Shown: positions 61,701 to 64,000 of the stretch, one piece after another
Layout of the letters: each line of letters opens with the position of its first letter
Position numbering within the stretch: the stretch's first letter is position 1
Assembly (NCBI GenBank): GCA_038502055.1
Contig: JAXRKN010000044.1
Coordinates: 3,134,001-3,198,000, forward strand
Length of the DNA stretch: 64,000 nt
DNA from: Tanytarsus gracilentus
Taxonomy: Eukaryota; Arthropoda; Insecta; Diptera; Chironomidae
Direction of reading: 5' to 3'
Made by a program: the position numbers and the translations under genes
The notes under the pieces: model-generated
Seen by the model: only the letters and a program-made list of their open reading frames with translations
What the model was told of the DNA's origin: nothing
The model's database searches: none

Positions 61701-64000
61701 TGGAGTCGAAGTTTTTAATTTAATGAAGATGCAAATTTTAATTTTTAATTTTTTTTAAAAACAACTTTTTGTTTATTTAAAAATTAAAGTTCAGTCTTTA
61801 CGTTCATAAAACTCTTTAACCACAACTCCAAAATCAACGCTAACAAAATTGACACCCATAAGTACACTTTCTTAAAAATCAGCAACATTAAATTTAATTA
61901 AACATCATTAAGAGTTGCTCGATATCTCGCGAGTGATTTAATTAAGTGTCACAATAATGTTCGCCTATTTAGTGTCACAATTATTTCGGTGTGTAAAAAG
62001 AAAGAAAACTCATTACTTGCGCGTCAATCAATTAGTCGTTCGATTGGGAGGCATTCGAGCTGAAATAATCAATTACATTCGCTATTCATCGCCACACACA
62101 CACACTCGAGGGAGGAGAAATCCATAAATTTTTTCCATTCCGTCAAGCAATAAGTGATCATTCGATTGGACAAAAATTACAACATAAGCGATTGAATTCT
62201 GGACAATTGTGACTTTTTTTTATTGCCGCACAACAAGTAGCATCATAAATTCAATGTTTCGACACATTTTCACGCACATATTGACAATTATTAGCGCAAA
62301 AAAGTAATTTCCAAAAATTGTTTGTTTATTCGACAGCGCGCTTCAATGAATTTTCATCGAATTAAACAATCAACTATTGATGTTTATTCGCACTCAACTA
62401 GACAGCAAATTATTTTTCACTTGATTAACCTCATTATGTGCGTTTCATTATAATTTCTCTCTTTTTTTCCGTGATCGAATATGTCGAAATGACTTTTCAC
62501 TAAAATAATTTTAAAAATTGTGAAAAGTTTTAATCGACACAAAAATTAAGTGTTTAATAATTGAGAGAGCATCGCAACATGCGGCGAAATAATGAAAATA
62601 GGGGTAGACAATGTTTGGGCTGTCTGTCGTCCTCACCTAACACGGCTTAGTTATGTGATGTAATACATGCAGACATAACGTCAGTGAACGGCAGAAGGCA
62701 AAAAGGGAAAAAAGTTTTTTAATTTTCCTAATGGATATCGATCCGTACTTTAAATGCAGCAAAGGAGCGCTTTTAAATGTGTTTGTATGTGACAAAAAAA
62801 ATTGGAACAATTTAAAAGGAAATTCTTCAACAGCGGATGGAAAAATTTCATTCATCGATTTTTTTTCTGAAGTCGTCATTTCCTTTTAATTTTGGATTTT
62901 TTTGACGGTTGTTCAAGAAAATTCTTTTTCATAACTCAAACGGGATTTAAATTAAAGTTTCAGAAAATATTTTGATTTAAACATCGTAAAATAAAACTAG
63001 ATTTATCAGAAAATACTAGTTTTAATTCATGTCACTTGTGACGGAAAAATTATTAATTTATTAATTTTTAATTTTTTTATAAATTTGCACTAAGTAAAAA
63101 TTTTAGAAAAATTTATAAACTTTAAATTAGGGTTTTTTATTCAAAGCAGCGAATTGTGACTATTCAAAGGAATAAAATTAAAAAATCGACAGACAAACAA
63201 ATTTAAAAAATTATATAACTAAATTATATTCTAAAGTTACAAAATTGTAAATTCCAACATCAATACCATCACAAAAAAATTCAAGGTTCCAAATCAAACT
63301 CCCATAATTAAGTTCGGTCAAAAATAATTTTCAAGGCATTGTGAAAATTAAATTAAATACAAAAGGTGTGAACAAATTGTTGTGCGTGCAAATAAAATTA
63401 TCGATTGAAAAAAAACTCCGTCTATCACTTAAAGTTGCAATGAATCCATTTTGAAACAACAAAAAAATAAATCTACGAGAAGGAAAAAAAGTTATAGAGA
63501 ATTCTATCAAGCCGTGAAAAGTATGCAGCTTTAATCATGATTTTGAATAATGCGAGAACATGCGCATCGTCAGCAGCGACTCACACCACAGAGCGGTCGT
63601 TTGGAGAAATCATCATACGCCACCCACTACCACTACTTGATGCCAGCCATTTCGATTGCCGTCTCGCTCTCGCATCGTTCGTTGCGCGCATGAAGAGTGC
63701 GACTATAGAAAACACGAAAAGCACCACAGACGAAATGGTAAAATAATCGCTGTGAAAAATTATTCTCAATGTTTTTTAGTTCAGTGTTGACTGGCACGGC
63801 AAGAAGTTATTAATTTTCGCCGTTTTGCATTTTCTAGTGATAATAAATTTTCAACAATATTTTTTTTCCTCTCGCTCTCTCTTTTTGGCGTCACATCATC
63901 CTTGTGCGAGAGACCAGGCAAAAAAAAAGCTCGATGTGTGTAGTGCTCACACATACACACACAAAAAGGCGTTTGCCATAACACAAGAATCATAAATAAT
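52790..64000. other. Gene-free AT-rich region to the window end
   Basis: No coding exon, RNA gene or bounded mobile element was recognised. The longest open frame (58202-58588, +) has no motif. A GC-richer patch at about 63550-63710, followed by an initiator-like TTCAGTG (63780) and CTCT-rich GAGA-type sites (63872-63888), hints at a promoter near the right edge. The region may be a regulatory landscape or a large intron. Confidence 0.5.

Noticed and set aside
1..64000. tRNA, rRNA, known microRNA genes
   Set aside because: I looked for cloverleaf box A/B patterns, conserved rRNA blocks and a few remembered microRNA sequences, and saw none. A covariance-model scan would be needed to exclude them.

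Overview
The window is AT-rich eukaryotic nuclear DNA from an insect, most likely a lower (nematoceran) fly. The evidence is the gene content (Btk29A, Bicaudal D, SCAPER, Uba3, Hip, an alpha-esterase-like carboxylesterase), the short GT-AG introns and the AATAAA poly(A) signals. I cannot name the species. All gene models below were built by joining exons by eye at splice sites that keep reading phase and conserved protein motifs.

Layout. 1-3.2 kb: no gene seen. 3.24-4.43 kb: a hAT-like non-autonomous element filled with 147-bp tandem repeats. 4.9-6.2 kb (+): Hsc70-interacting protein (Hip). 6.7-7.6 kb (+): a small BTB/POZ gene broken by a 162-bp inverted-repeat element with a perfect 8-bp target duplication. 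8.9-19.4 kb (-): Btk29A, a complete Tec-family tyrosine kinase in 13 exons with a 5.9-kb intron. 20.3-22.0 kb (+): carboxylesterase. 22.8-24.3 kb (+): a small heat-shock protein, then 66 bp later a one-pass membrane protein. 25.7-28.6 kb (-): Bicaudal D. 28.8-29.3 kb (-): an unrecognised 143-aa protein, head-to-head with 29.4-30.9 kb (+) Uba3. 31.5-43.8 kb (+): SCAPER in 11 exons. One of its introns holds a 1.6-kb insertion bounded by 19-bp direct repeats, and another holds an entire Rbfox-like RNA-binding gene on the opposite strand (40.3-41.2 kb). 45.0-46.1 kb (+): a secreted protein of unknown family. 46.1-64.0 kb: about 18 kb with no recognisable gene, interrupted at 51.75-52.79 kb by a composite repeat element.

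The genes are ordinary, unlinked eukaryotic genes and not an operon-like system: signalling (Btk29A), dynein cargo adaptor (BicD), NEDD8 activation (Uba3), chaperone cofactors (Hip, sHSP) and cell cycle/ER (SCAPER). The least ordinary items are the nested Rbfox-like gene with two possible 3' ends, the element-broken BTB gene, three other repeat insertions with clear boundaries, and three small proteins I could not assign. I did not find evidence of a wholly new molecular system.
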